Assembly (NCBI GenBank): GCA_965603295.1
Contig: CBFDCL010000043.1
Coordinates: forward strand, 1-17,537
DNA: 17,537 bases
Origin: JAFGWO01 sp965603295
GTDB lineage: Bacteria > BMS3Abin14
Reading direction: 5' to 3'
Every line of letters begins with the position of its first letter. The first letter of the stretch is position 1. The notes under the pieces are model-generated. The model saw only the letters and a program-made list of their open reading frames with translations, did not search any database and was not told the DNA's origin. Below are positions 1-7,839 of this stretch, piece after piece. A program made the position numbers and the translations under genes.

Positions 1-21
1 TTGGGCGTTAGGCTTTGGGCT
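1..21. repeat. heptad array just after uvrD
   Basis: Three tandem 7-base words, TTGGGCG, TTAGGCT and TTGGGCT, end three bases before the uvrD stop codon (uvrD is on the minus strand, so this is its 3' flank). The array may continue beyond the window edge. It belongs to the same period-7 class as the arrays in the other gaps. It is too short to be convincing alone; the shared period and intergenic position support it. Confidence 0.55.
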
Positions 22-23
22 GG

Positions 24-2270
24 CTATACAATTTCCAGATTCGCGTATTTCGCCACCAGCTTTTTCTTTCCGCCCCTGGGAAAATAGACAGTGATGCGCG
101 CGTCCGGGCCGTGGCCTTCGACGTGCATGACCTGCCCCTGGCCGAACATGGGGTGCCTGACCTGCATCCCGGGCTGGAGGAAGTCCTCCCCCTCCATAGG
201 CTCCGGAACGAAGGTGAAGTCCCCGATAGCCACTTTCCCCGTTTCCGGTCCCGGCTCCGGTGGCTGATAACCTCCCACACCGGGGATGGGGAACGCGGTT
301 TCCTCGTGCATCCGGACGTTGTCTGGCGACAGCTCCAGGAAGAACCTGCTTGGAAAGGTGCTGTCATATTGCCCGAACAGGCGCCGCCGCCTGGCCATGG
401 TAAGAAAAAGCCTCTCCTTTGCCCGTGTCATGCCTACGTAACAAAGCCGTCTTTCCTCCTCCATTTCGGCCGGTTCTCCCTGGGCCCTGTAATGGGGCAG
501 GAGATCCTCTTCGACCCCGGCGATAAATGCGACGGGAAACTCGAGGCCTTTCGCAGTGTGAAGGGTCATGAGGGTAACCGAGGAGTCTTCCTCCTGCCAG
601 TTATCGATGTCCGATACCAGGGACACCTGGTCCAGGAATGCAGCCAGGGTTTCCACACCTCCCGCTGAGCTCCCGGCTGAGTCGTCGAGAAAATCCGCAA
701 CCACCGCGAGAAATTCGTGCAGGTTTTCCACCCTGGCCCGTGATTCGTCGGTTCCTTCGTCCCTCAGGGCCCGCAGGTAGCCGGTCTCCTCGAGAACTGC
801 CACTACCAGTTCGTCGAGGCCGCTGTGGACCATCTTTTCCCGAAGGCCCGTTACGGTTTCCAGAAATCGCTCGGCCGACAGAAAGGCTTTCCCACTGATG
901 GCCTGTTTTTCCAGAACGCTCCTCGATGCTTCTTCCGGGGACAAACCCCCGGCTCCGGCCTGCCTTATCTTCTCGATGGAGATTTTTCCGATCCCGCGCG
1001 GGGGAGAATTGATGACCCTTTCAAAGCTTCCCCAATCCGCAGGGTTCAGGAGAAGACGGAGGTAGGAAATGATGTCCCTGATCTCCTTCCTGTCGTAAAA
1101 ACGGACTCCGCCGACAATGACATGAGGGATGTTCATCCTCCGAAAGGATTCCTCGATGGCCCGGGACTGAGCGTTGATCCGGTAAAAGACAGCGAAATCG
1201 TCGTGTTTCAGGGATTCTTGCCGCATGAGGTTATGGATGGTTGCGGCGATAAAATCTCCCTCGTCACGTTCATCCAGGGCGGCAAAAGCGGTCACTTTCT
1301 GGCCGGTGGGCCGGACCGCCAGAAGCTCTTTTTCCTTCCTGCCCGTGTTGTGCCTGATGAGGCAGGAGGCAGCCCCGAGAATATGGCCCGTTGACCGATA
1401 GTTCTCCCCGAGGGTGACCACCAGGGCTTCCGGGAAATCTTTCTCGAAATCCAGGATGTTGGTGATGTCGGCTCCTCTCCACCGGTAGATGCTCTGGTCA
1501 TCATCCCCCACAACGCACAGGTTCCGGTGTCTGGATGAGAGGTTCCGGATGATCTGGTACTGGGCGTGGTTTGTATCCTGGTATTCATCTACCAGAATGT
1601 ACCTGAGCAGATCCTGGTAGGACTCCCGGATGTCGGAGTGTTCCTCGAAAAGCCTCCAGGTGAAGAAAAGCAGGTCATCGAAATCCAGAGCTTCGGAACG
1701 CCTCAACCTTTCGTCGTAAAGCCTGTAGGCTTGCACGATCTTTTCGAAAAGGGGGTCCCTCCGGATCTCCCCCTGTTCCTCCATCAGGTCGGGTTCGACG
1801 AGGGCGTTTTTCGCGCGGCTGATAAGATAGGAGACCCTGCGGGGCGGCAGGATCTTCTGATCCACATTCATCTCCGTCAGGACTTCCTTGATCAACCGGG
1901 ATGTGTCGTTCTCGTCGAAGATGGAAAAATGTCGGCTGATCCCGAGCTTTTCGACGTGCTGCCTGAGGATCCTCACACAGGCGGAATGAAAGGTGGAGAT
2001 CCACACGGCCTTGCCGTCCCTTCCGGCGAGCGCGACCACCCGCTCCCTCATCTCCCCGGCCGCTTTGTTGGTAAAGGTGACGGCCAGGATGGCGTAAGGG
2101 GGGACTTTGCGCTCCTGGAGGAGGTAGGCGATGCGGTAGGTGATGACGCGTGTCTTTCCGCTCCCCGCCCCGGCCAGAACCAGAAGAGGGCCCTCAGTTC
2201 GGGTCACCGCTTCCGTCTGATTGGGATTGAGGCTCTCGAGGGGAAAGGCAGCTTTACCCTGTTTTTTCAT
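24..2270 (-). CDS. uvrD: UvrD/PcrA-type superfamily 1 DNA helicase
   Basis: An ATP-dependent 3'-5' DNA helicase of the UvrD/PcrA family, cytoplasmic, used in excision repair, clearing of protein and RecA filaments, and plasmid or phage replication. The 748 residues match the family length. The helicase motifs appear in order: Walker A AGAGSGKT (33-40), motif II VDEYQDTN (227-234), motif III GDDDQSIYRWRGA (255-267), motif IV LGENYRST (287-294), then TLHTAKGLEF (motif V) and CYVGMTRAKERLF (motif VI). The last 50 residues (GMQVRHPMFGQGQV and onward) form the Tudor-like tail that binds RNA polymerase in PcrA/UvrD, which argues against Rep. The ATG lies inside the end of the upstream ClC gene (17-base overlap), so translation is probably coupled. 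PcrA and UvrD cannot be separated by eye. Confidence 0.95.
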   Translation of the reverse strand: MKKQGKAAFPLESLNPNQTEAVTRTEGPLLVLAGAGSGKTRVITYRIAYLLQERKVPPYAILAVTFTNKAAGEMRERVVALAGRDGKAVWISTFHSACVRILRQHVEKLGISRHFSIFDENDTSRLIKEVLTEMNVDQKILPPRRVSYLISRAKNALVEPDLMEEQGEIRRDPLFEKIVQAYRLYDERLRRSEALDFDDLLFFTWRLFEEHSDIRESYQDLLRYILVDEYQDTNHAQYQIIRNLSSRHRNLCVVGDDDQSIYRWRGADITNILDFEKDFPEALVVTLGENYRSTGHILGAASCLIRHNTGRKEKELLAVRPTGQKVTAFAALDERDEGDFIAATIHNLMRQESLKHDDFAVFYRINAQSRAIEESFRRMNIPHVIVGGVRFYDRKEIRDIISYLRLLLNPADWGSFERVINSPPRGIGKISIEKIRQAGAGGLSPEEASRSVLEKQAISGKAFLSAERFLETVTGLREKMVHSGLDELVVAVLEETGYLRALRDEGTDESRARVENLHEFLAVVADFLDDSAGSSAGGVETLAAFLDQVSLVSDIDNWQEEDSSVTLMTLHTAKGLEFPVAFIAGVEEDLLPHYRAQGEPAEMEEERRLCYVGMTRAKERLFLTMARRRRLFGQYDSTFPSRFFLELSPDNVRMHEETAFPIPGVGGYQPPEPGPETGKVAIGDFTFVPEPMEGEDFLQPGMQVRHPMFGQGQVMHVEGHGPDARITVYFPRGGKKKLVAKYANLEIV

Positions 2271-4032
2271 ACCGGAAGATCGCCTTTTTATAGGCAGAGA
2301 TGATGTCCCGGCGGGTCAGGATTCCCAGGATCCTGCGTGGATCCTTCGGGTCCAGAACGACGAGATGCTCCACATTTCGGTAGGCCAGTTTGCCGAGGGC
2401 ATCCTTGAGACTGTCCGAAGGGGCGATTGTGATGACGTTGTGCATGTTGGCGACGTCCTTCGCCACGATGAGGTCTTCCAGTTCCGGTTCGAACACGTGC
2501 TCACGCACGTCCTGGAAAGACAGGATCCCAACCAGGTGGTCATCGTTATCCACCACCGGGAAACTGGAATATTTGCTCTTGGTGATGTGCCTGACGATCT
2601 CCCCGAACCGCATCCCCTGGGGGATCCTTTCCACGTCGAAAGTCATGGCGTCCTTCACCTTCAGTTCCTGGAGAAGGGTGGCCTCCACCCCGGCTTTGAC
2701 GTTGATGCCTTTTTTGTGGAGCTTGAGGGTATCGATGGAGTGCGGGAAAATGCCGCGAATGGTCAGGTTGCTCACGATGCAGGCCACCATAATGGGCAGG
2801 ATAATATGGTAGTCTCCCGTGATTTCGAAAAGGAGCAGGATGCTCGTCAAGGGTGCGTGGCAGGCGGCTCCGCACAGGGCCCCCATCCCCACCAGGGCGT
2901 AGGCCCCTTTGGTCGCGGTTATCGCGGGAAAGAGAGTATGGACGACGCTTCCGAAAGTGCCCCCCACCATGGCTCCGATATAGAGGGTGGGAGCGAAGAC
3001 CCCCCCCGATCCTCCCGAGCCGAGGGTCAGGGATGTGGCGATGATCTTTAAAAATATCAGTACAAACATGAGCCCGAACGCCATGTTGCCCATCAGGGCT
3101 GTCCCCATGGGACCGTAGCCGTTCCCGAAGATCTGGGGGAAAGCGAGGCCGATGAACCCCAGGATCAACCCCCCGAGTGCCGGTTTGAGCCAGGGATGGA
3201 TTTTCACCTTCCCATTAAAGAAAGTTTCAAACCGATCCTGGGTCAGGATGAACAGAAGGGCCGTCAGACCGGTCAGGATGCCCAGAACGATGTAAAGGCC
3301 GATCTCCATGGGGTTGACCAACTGGTAGTAGGGAACATCGAAGGCGTGAATGTTGCCGTGGATGTACCTCCCCACGGTGGTGGCGACCACCGAGGACATG
3401 ATCACCGGGCTGAAAGCCGCTGCGTGCCATTCACCGAGAATGATCTCCAGGGCGAAAAGGGTGCCCGCGAGAGGAGCGTTGAAGGTGGCTGCGATGCCCC
3501 CCGCGGCACCGGCCCCGAGCAGGGTCCTCGTGTTGTTGGTGGACAGTTTGAAGACCTGGGCCGTGTAGGACCCCACCGCGCTGCCGATCTGGGCGATAGG
3601 CCCTTCCCTCCCGGCGGAGCCCCCGGAACCGATGCAGATGGCGGATGTGAAGAGCCTGATGAAAATGGTTCGCATCTTCAGGATGCCACCCCGCATGATC
3701 ACCGATTCCATGACCTCGGGGACCCCCTGACCCTTGGCTTCGCCAGGGAACAGGCTGCCGATGGGTCCTGCCACGAGTCCGCCGATGGCAGGAAGAAGGG
3801 GAATCAGGAGGACCTTCAGGTCCCCGGGGGTATACCCCGTAAACACCCCTCCCCATGGGATCCAGAATATCTCGCGGAACAGGGCAATCAGTTCGATAAA
3901 GCCCACGGCCCCGAGGCCGCTGAACAGCCCGATGACGATGGCCAGCATCAGAAGAATGGTGTCTTCGCTCCGGAGAGTGTTCATCAGGGCGTCGTGCGGC
4001 GTCCGGATGATCATCTTCATTTTTTGTTTCAT
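2254..4032 (-). CDS. ClC-family chloride channel/transporter with two CBS domains
   Basis: An inner-membrane anion channel or H+/anion antiporter of the ClC family: about 440 residues of membrane domain followed by a cytoplasmic CBS pair (about 456-512 and 523-582) that usually binds adenine nucleotides. Family landmarks are GQGVP (101-105), GREGP (141-145, carrying the gating glutamate E143), NAPLAGTLFALE (185-196) and GSGGSGGVFAP (338-348). Against E. coli ClC-ec1, aligned by eye, the gating Glu is kept. The central Ser is Q102, the internal proton Glu (E203) is I197, and the anion-coordinating Tyr appears to be D434 in HSIDTLKL. The start is 7 bases after the glmS stop; an alternative ATG is residue 5. 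It sits in the glmU-glmS unit with no obvious functional link. Confidence 0.93.
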   Translation of the reverse strand: MKQKMKMIIRTPHDALMNTLRSEDTILLMLAIVIGLFSGLGAVGFIELIALFREIFWIPWGGVFTGYTPGDLKVLLIPLLPAIGGLVAGPIGSLFPGEAKGQGVPEVMESVIMRGGILKMRTIFIRLFTSAICIGSGGSAGREGPIAQIGSAVGSYTAQVFKLSTNNTRTLLGAGAAGGIAATFNAPLAGTLFALEIILGEWHAAAFSPVIMSSVVATTVGRYIHGNIHAFDVPYYQLVNPMEIGLYIVLGILTGLTALLFILTQDRFETFFNGKVKIHPWLKPALGGLILGFIGLAFPQIFGNGYGPMGTALMGNMAFGLMFVLIFLKIIATSLTLGSGGSGGVFAPTLYIGAMVGGTFGSVVHTLFPAITATKGAYALVGMGALCGAACHAPLTSILLLFEITGDYHIILPIMVACIVSNLTIRGIFPHSIDTLKLHKKGINVKAGVEATLLQELKVKDAMTFDVERIPQGMRFGEIVRHITKSKYSSFPVVDNDDHLVGILSFQDVREHVFEPELEDLIVAKDVANMHNVITIAPSDSLKDALGKLAYRNVEHLVVLDPKDPRRILGILTRRDIISAYKKAIFRYEKTG

Positions 4033-4039
4033 GAGGCCC

Positions 4040-5869
4040 CTATTCCACGGTTACGCTCTTGGCCAGGTTCCTCGGTTGATCAACATCCGTTCCCTTGAGG
4101 ACAGCCACGTGATAAGCGAAGAGTTGGAGTGGTATCGTGCTCAGAATGGGGGTGAGCATCGGGTCAGTCTGGGGGATGCGGATCAGGTGGTCCGCTTTTT
4201 CCTGTAGCTGAGGGTCATCGTGATCGGCCACCGCGATAACGATCCCTCCCCTTGCCTTAACTTCCTCGATGTTGGAAAGGACCTTCTCGTAAACGCTGTC
4301 CTTCGTCGCCAGGAACAGGACGGGCATGGTTTCGTCAATAAGGGCGATGGGGCCGTGCTTCATCTCTCCCGCCGGGTACCCTTCGGCGTGGATGTAGCTG
4401 ATCTCCTTGAGTTTTAAAGCTCCTTCCAGGGCGATGGGGAAGTGGATCCCCCTCCCCAGATAGAGGAAATCGGGGTGCTGATAATAAAGACCGGCTAACT
4501 CCTCGATGGCCCCGCTGCCGCTCAGGATTTTCTCAACCTGGTGGGGCAGGGCTAGAAGGGAGTCCATGAGCCCCATGGCCTTTTGCTGGTCAAGGGTGCC
4601 GCGGCGCCTCCCAAGAAATATGGAAAGAAGGAGAAGGCAGACGATCTGGGTTGTGAACGCCTTGGTGGACGCGACCCCGATCTCCGGCCCGGCGTGGGTA
4701 TAAAGAACAGCGTCCGACTCCCTGGTGATCATGCTGCCCACAACGTTGCAGATGGATAGTACCGTGGCTTTTTTCTCACGGCACTCCCGGATGGCGGCCA
4801 GGGTGTCGGCTGTTTCACCGGACTGGCTGATCGCAACGGCCAGGGTGTTCTTGCCGATGACCGGATCACGGTAGCGGAATTCGGACCCGTAATCGACCTG
4901 CGTGGGGATCTTCGCCAGCCCCTCCAGGAGGAACTGGCCTACCAGTCCGGCATGCCAGGATGTGCCGCACGCGATAAGGGTGCACCGGTCCACATCCTGG
5001 ATGAAAGCATCCTCCAGGTGGATATCGTCCAGAGTAATGCGCCCGTTATCCTCGGAGTATCGCCCTCTCAACGTGTCGGCCAGGGCCTCGGGCTGTTCGT
5101 GGATCTCTTTCAGCATGAAATGCTTATAGCCGCCCTTTTCGGCGCCGATGGGGTCCCAGGGGACGAGAATGGGCTCCCGCTCGATTTCCCGGCCCTCCAG
5201 GTCGGTGATGCGGATTCCCTCGGCGAAGAGGGTTATCACGTCGCCATCATCGAGGTAGAGAAAACGCCGAGTATGATGCAGGACCGCGGGGATATCGGAA
5301 GCGACGAACATCTCCCCCTCACCAAAACCGACGACCATCGGGGGACCGCTGCGGGCCGCGACGAGCCTGTCCGGACAATCCGCATGGACGACGACAAGAG
5401 CGTAAACTCCGACGACTTCTTTAAGAGCCTTTCGGACAGCCTCTTCGAGGTCACCCTGGAAGTGTTCCTCAACGAGGTGGGCGATAACTTCGGTATCGGT
5501 TTCCGAGGCCATGGTGTGGCCTTTAGAAACAAGGCCCTGGCGGATGGTCCTGTAGTTTTCGACGATGCCGTTGTGAACAACCACCAGGCGTCCCGTGCAG
5601 TCGCGGTGAGGGTGGGCGTTTTCCTCGCTGGGTTTGCCATGTGTGGCCCAGCGCGTGTGACCTGCTCCCAGATGTCCCCAGAGAGGGTTTTTCCGGACAA
5701 CTTCACCCAGATCGTGGATTTTTCCGGCACTTCGGCGAAGGGCGATCTCCCCATCCCGGACCACAGCCACTCCCGCGGAATCGTAACCCCGGTACTCCAG
5801 CCGGCGGAGCCCCTCGAGAAGCACATCGGCAGCTTCCTGTTTCCCGATATAACCGACGATCCCGCACAT
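4040..5869 (-). CDS. glmS: glutamine--fructose-6-phosphate aminotransferase (isomerizing)
   Basis: Makes glucosamine-6-phosphate from fructose-6-phosphate and glutamine, the committed step to UDP-GlcNAc; cytoplasmic. The chosen ATG gives 609 residues, the same length as E. coli GlmS, and starts MCGIVGYIG, whose Cys2 becomes the N-terminal nucleophile. The frame stays open upstream for 86 codons, but that stretch lies inside glmU and is not GlmS-like. The glutaminase domain spans about 2-240 (HTRWATHG at 71-78, HNG at 99-101). Two SIS sugar-isomerase domains follow, with CGTSWHA (301-307), SQSGETADT (349-357) and STKAF (401-405). The C-terminal NLAKSVTVE carries the Schiff-base lysine K604. 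Its start shares one base with the glmU stop, and a strong ribosome site lies in the end of glmU. No glmS ribozyme is present. Confidence 0.98.
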   Translation of the reverse strand: MCGIVGYIGKQEAADVLLEGLRRLEYRGYDSAGVAVVRDGEIALRRSAGKIHDLGEVVRKNPLWGHLGAGHTRWATHGKPSEENAHPHRDCTGRLVVVHNGIVENYRTIRQGLVSKGHTMASETDTEVIAHLVEEHFQGDLEEAVRKALKEVVGVYALVVVHADCPDRLVAARSGPPMVVGFGEGEMFVASDIPAVLHHTRRFLYLDDGDVITLFAEGIRITDLEGREIEREPILVPWDPIGAEKGGYKHFMLKEIHEQPEALADTLRGRYSEDNGRITLDDIHLEDAFIQDVDRCTLIACGTSWHAGLVGQFLLEGLAKIPTQVDYGSEFRYRDPVIGKNTLAVAISQSGETADTLAAIRECREKKATVLSICNVVGSMITRESDAVLYTHAGPEIGVASTKAFTTQIVCLLLLSIFLGRRRGTLDQQKAMGLMDSLLALPHQVEKILSGSGAIEELAGLYYQHPDFLYLGRGIHFPIALEGALKLKEISYIHAEGYPAGEMKHGPIALIDETMPVLFLATKDSVYEKVLSNIEEVKARGGIVIAVADHDDPQLQEKADHLIRIPQTDPMLTPILSTIPLQLFAYHVAVLKGTDVDQPRNLAKSVTVE

Positions 5870-7299
5870 CAGCTTCTGTCCTCCTTTTTGCCAATAGCCA
5901 GTTTCCGGCGGCGTTCCGCCGCCCAGCCTTCTTTGGAGGACTGGCGTCCTCTTGCCACGGCTAGAGCATCCGGGGGCACGTCTTTGGTGATGGTCGAACC
6001 TGCAGCCACCAGGGATCCCTCCCCGAGAACGACAGGAGCGACAATCATGGTACCGCTGCCGACGAAAACTCCGTCCCCGATCTGCGTCCGGTGTTTGGCG
6101 AACCCGTCGTAGTTGCACGTAACACACCCGGCGCCGATATTGACGCCGCGGCCGAGCTGGGCATCCCCGATGTAAGTCAGATGGGAGACTTTGCTCCCCT
6201 CACCAATGATCGCTTCCTTCGTCTCGACGAAGTTCCCGATCCGGGCGGATGGCCCAATGTTGGATCCGGGCCTCAAATGGGAAAAAGGCCCGACCGAAGC
6301 CCCATTTTCCAACCGGGCCCCGGTGATAACACAGAAAGGGCGGATCTCCACATCCCGGCCGATAATGGTGTCGGTAATGACAGCGCTTGGCCCGATAGTG
6401 GAACCGGATCCGATTCGGGTATCCCCGTGGAGGAACGTCATGGGTCGAATCTCGGCACCCGGCTCAATTACCACCGATGCATCGATCCAGGTGTTGTCCG
6501 GGTCGAGGATCCTGACCCCGGAGTCCATGAGTGTTAGAACATGTTTTTGGTTCATTTTCGCCTCCATGGCGGCCAGTTCGCCCAGCGTATTGATCCCCCT
6601 GGCTTCATCGGGGTCCGGGGCGATGCACGTGATCACTCCCGACCCGGCAGCAACGGCGGATCTCACCAGGTCAGTGAGGTAATATTCCCCCTGGGCGTTA
6701 TCGTCGGTCAGACGGGGAATCTCCCTTTTCAGGAAGGCGGCGTCAAAGGAATAGACACCCAGGTTCACCTCGTCGATCCCCTCTTGGGTTTGGTCGAGAT
6801 CTTTTTGTTCACGGATCTCCGAAATCCGGCCCTGGCCATCTGTGAGAATCCTTCCGTAACCGGTGGGGTTTTCCAGGCGGCCCGTCAATAAAGCGACGTC
6901 GGCGCCTGCCCGGATCCTTTCCCCGGCAAGGTGAGCAAGGGTCCGGGGGCGTACGCAAGGCGTGTCCCCGGACAGGACCAGAACAGTTCCTTCAAAATCG
7001 TCCAGAGCCGGGAGACATTGGGCCACGGCGTGGCCGGTACCCAGCTGGGGGTCCTGCCTGACTGTTTCGGCTGTGATCTCTCCGGGCCATCGATGGAGGC
7101 TGCTTTCGACCTCGTCGGCCCCGTATCCGGTTACGATGATAAGCCTGACAGATCCCAGTTCCCGGATGGAATCCAGGAGATGGTGGAGGAGGGGTTTCCC
7201 TCCGAGTTTGTGAAGGACTTTCGGGACCCCGGAATTCATCCGGGTCCCCTTGCCGGCGGCAAGGACAATCACGGCGGGGATGGAGGACAGGGAAAGCAT
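5869..7299 (-). CDS. glmU: bifunctional GlcN-1-P N-acetyltransferase / GlcNAc-1-P uridylyltransferase
   Basis: Catalyses the last two steps to UDP-GlcNAc, the precursor of peptidoglycan and lipid A. At 476 residues it is slightly longer than E. coli GlmU (456). The N-terminal nucleotidyltransferase domain (about 8-230) has LAAGKGTRM (13-21), K27 in the following PKVLH, QLGTGHA (85-91) and GDTP (111-114). The C-terminal half (about 255-450) is a left-handed beta-helix of hexapeptide repeats with NFVETKEA (356-363) and SHLTYIGDA (372-380), where H373 matches the acetyltransferase base. The ribosome site is poor: GGAG lies about 15 bases upstream. It is the first gene of the minus-strand unit, and the stop overlaps the glmS start (TGATG). 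Confidence 0.97.
   Translation of the reverse strand: MLSLSSIPAVIVLAAGKGTRMNSGVPKVLHKLGGKPLLHHLLDSIRELGSVRLIIVTGYGADEVESSLHRWPGEITAETVRQDPQLGTGHAVAQCLPALDDFEGTVLVLSGDTPCVRPRTLAHLAGERIRAGADVALLTGRLENPTGYGRILTDGQGRISEIREQKDLDQTQEGIDEVNLGVYSFDAAFLKREIPRLTDDNAQGEYYLTDLVRSAVAAGSGVITCIAPDPDEARGINTLGELAAMEAKMNQKHVLTLMDSGVRILDPDNTWIDASVVIEPGAEIRPMTFLHGDTRIGSGSTIGPSAVITDTIIGRDVEIRPFCVITGARLENGASVGPFSHLRPGSNIGPSARIGNFVETKEAIIGEGSKVSHLTYIGDAQLGRGVNIGAGCVTCNYDGFAKHRTQIGDGVFVGSGTMIVAPVVLGEGSLVAAGSTITKDVPPDALAVARGRQSSKEGWAAERRRKLAIGKKEDRS
5880..5886 (-). promoter_or_regulatory. ribosome binding site of glmS
   Basis: On the minus strand, AAGGAGG lies 10 bases before the glmS ATG, inside the last codons of glmU. 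It is a near-perfect anti-16S match. It fixes the glmS start at 5869 and lets glmS be translated independently of reinitiation after glmU. Confidence 0.8.
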
Positions 7300-7421
7300 A
7301 CGAACCAGTGTGGGCTCCAGGCAAAAGGTTAATGAATTAGGGGCTGCTGGCCACAGATGTCAGGTTGGCATGAATGTCACGTTCAGCGGTCTGTGAAGGT
7401 CCAAAAATACCCTAATGTCAG

Positions 7422-7449
7422 ATTATTTCAATGGGTTTAAGGGTGTCAA
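7422..7449 (-). promoter_or_regulatory. sigma70-like promoter of the glmU-glmS-clc-uvrD unit
   Basis: On the minus strand there is a consensus -35 TTGACA (7444-7449), a 16-base spacer and a -10 AATAAT (7422-7427, five of six). Transcription would start near 7415, giving a leader of about 115 bases before glmU. ATGTCA occurs three times on the plus strand at 7357, 7374 and 7415 (TGACAT in the leader). No ribozyme or riboswitch fold was recognised in the leader. Confidence 0.6.
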
Positions 7450-7463
7450 GAAAAGAGAAAACG

Positions 7464-7546
7464 GTTTGATGTTTGATGTTTGAAGTTTGAAGTTGCGAAA
7501 TGGATCCAAGATCTTTAGATCCAAGATCCAAAATCCAAGATCCAAA
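7464..7546. repeat. two heptad arrays: GTTTGAW and ATCCAAR words
   Basis: Four units of GTTTGAT/GTTTGAA fill 7464-7491. Five ATCCAAG/ATCCAAA words lie in 7504-7546, with one 8-base variant, ATCTTTAG, after the first. The period is 7, the words of each array are almost identical, and the two arrays are unrelated in sequence. Confidence 0.9.
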
Positions 7547-7553
7547 AAAGGAA

Positions 7554-7619
7554 CGTTAAACAATAAACTTTAAACGATAAACGTATATCCCCTCTGAACA
7601 CTGAACTCAGAACTCTGAA
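7554..7619. repeat. two heptad arrays: CNNTAAA and CWCWGAA words
   Basis: CGTTAAA, CAATAAA, CTTTAAA and CGATAAA run without gaps through 7554-7581. CTCTGAA, CACTGAA, CTCAGAA and CTCTGAA run through 7592-7619. In each unit positions 2-3 (or 2 and 4) vary and the rest is fixed. The first family recurs at 17256-17283. Confidence 0.9.
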
Positions 7620-7638
7620 CTCAAGATAATTCCCCTCC

Positions 7639-7662
7639 GTGTCTCCATGTCTTCGCGTCTCC
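7639..7662. repeat. octad array GTGTCTCC / ATGTCTTC / GCGTCTCC
   Basis: Three 8-base units on the plus strand with the shared core GTCTYC. A word of the same family appears on the opposite strand near 14450 and 14504 (GACGCGGAGAAA). This is a period-8 relative of the period-7 arrays on both sides. Confidence 0.75.
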
Positions 7663-7685
7663 GTTTCAACCTGTTCAGGTTTACT

Positions 7686-7749
7686 TATCACCAATCACTA
7701 ATCACCGGTGCTTTTTCTCAATTCTCAACCCTCAACCCTCAATTCTCAA
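7686..7749. repeat. two heptad arrays: AATCACC-like and YYCTCAA words
   Basis: TATCACC, AATCACT and AATCACC fill 7686-7706. TTCTCAA, TTCTCAA, CCCTCAA, CCCTCAA and TTCTCAA fill 7715-7749 without a break. The AATCACC family is the same as at 14601-14635 and 17226-17246. Confidence 0.9.
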
Positions 7750-7761
7750 TTTTACTATTGC

Positions 7762-7791
7762 TTGGCAATTCCCTTTTTCCTCTGTTATCAT
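7762..7791 (+). promoter_or_regulatory. sigma70-like promoter of the SPFH/NfeD cluster
   Basis: -35 TTGGCA (7762-7767, five of six), an 18-base spacer and -10 TATCAT (7786-7791, five of six) lie directly after the last heptad array. The predicted start near 7798 leaves a leader of about 40 bases. A perfect inverted repeat, ATTGC-TTG-GCAAT (7757-7769), covers the -35 and could be an operator. That last point is inference. Confidence 0.55.
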
Positions 7792-7839
7792 TTTTAACCG
7801 AAAGGAAAATACACTTAATCTCCGGCCGGGCGAGAGGTT

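Larger units (their letters stand above)
7300..7839. other. gene-free divergent intergenic region
   Basis: About 540 bases between the divergent glmU and MXAN_5187-like genes. I see no convincing coding frame or structural RNA. It holds the leftward glmU promoter and leader (7300-7449), then seven short tandem-word arrays (7464-7749), then the rightward promoter at 7762-7791. The repeat block therefore sits between the two promoters, upstream of both, and is in neither predicted transcript. It is clearly more AT-rich than the flanking genes. Confidence 0.8.

Noticed and set aside
1566..2303. Open frame of 245 codons on the plus strand opposite uvrD
   Set aside because: The composition mirrors the helicase codons and it overlaps motif regions that are certain on the minus strand.
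5870..5990. glmS ribozyme or riboswitch upstream of glmS
   Set aside because: The space upstream is coding sequence of glmU, with no room for a leader and no recognisable ribozyme core; none was seen before glmU either.
4952..6112. Long open frame on the plus strand (386 codons) opposite glmS and glmU
   Set aside because: It is a shadow of two certain genes in GC-rich DNA, has no recognisable domain, and straddles the glmS/glmU junction.
5870..6127. N-terminal extension of glmS by 86 codons
   Set aside because: GlmS must begin with Cys2 after Met; the extension lies in the 3' end of glmU out of frame, and the strong ribosome site is at 5880-5886.
7464..7749. CRISPR array, because of dense short repeats in the divergent gap
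   Set aside because: The units are 7-8 bp, directly tandem without spacers, and change from array to array; no cas genes are present.
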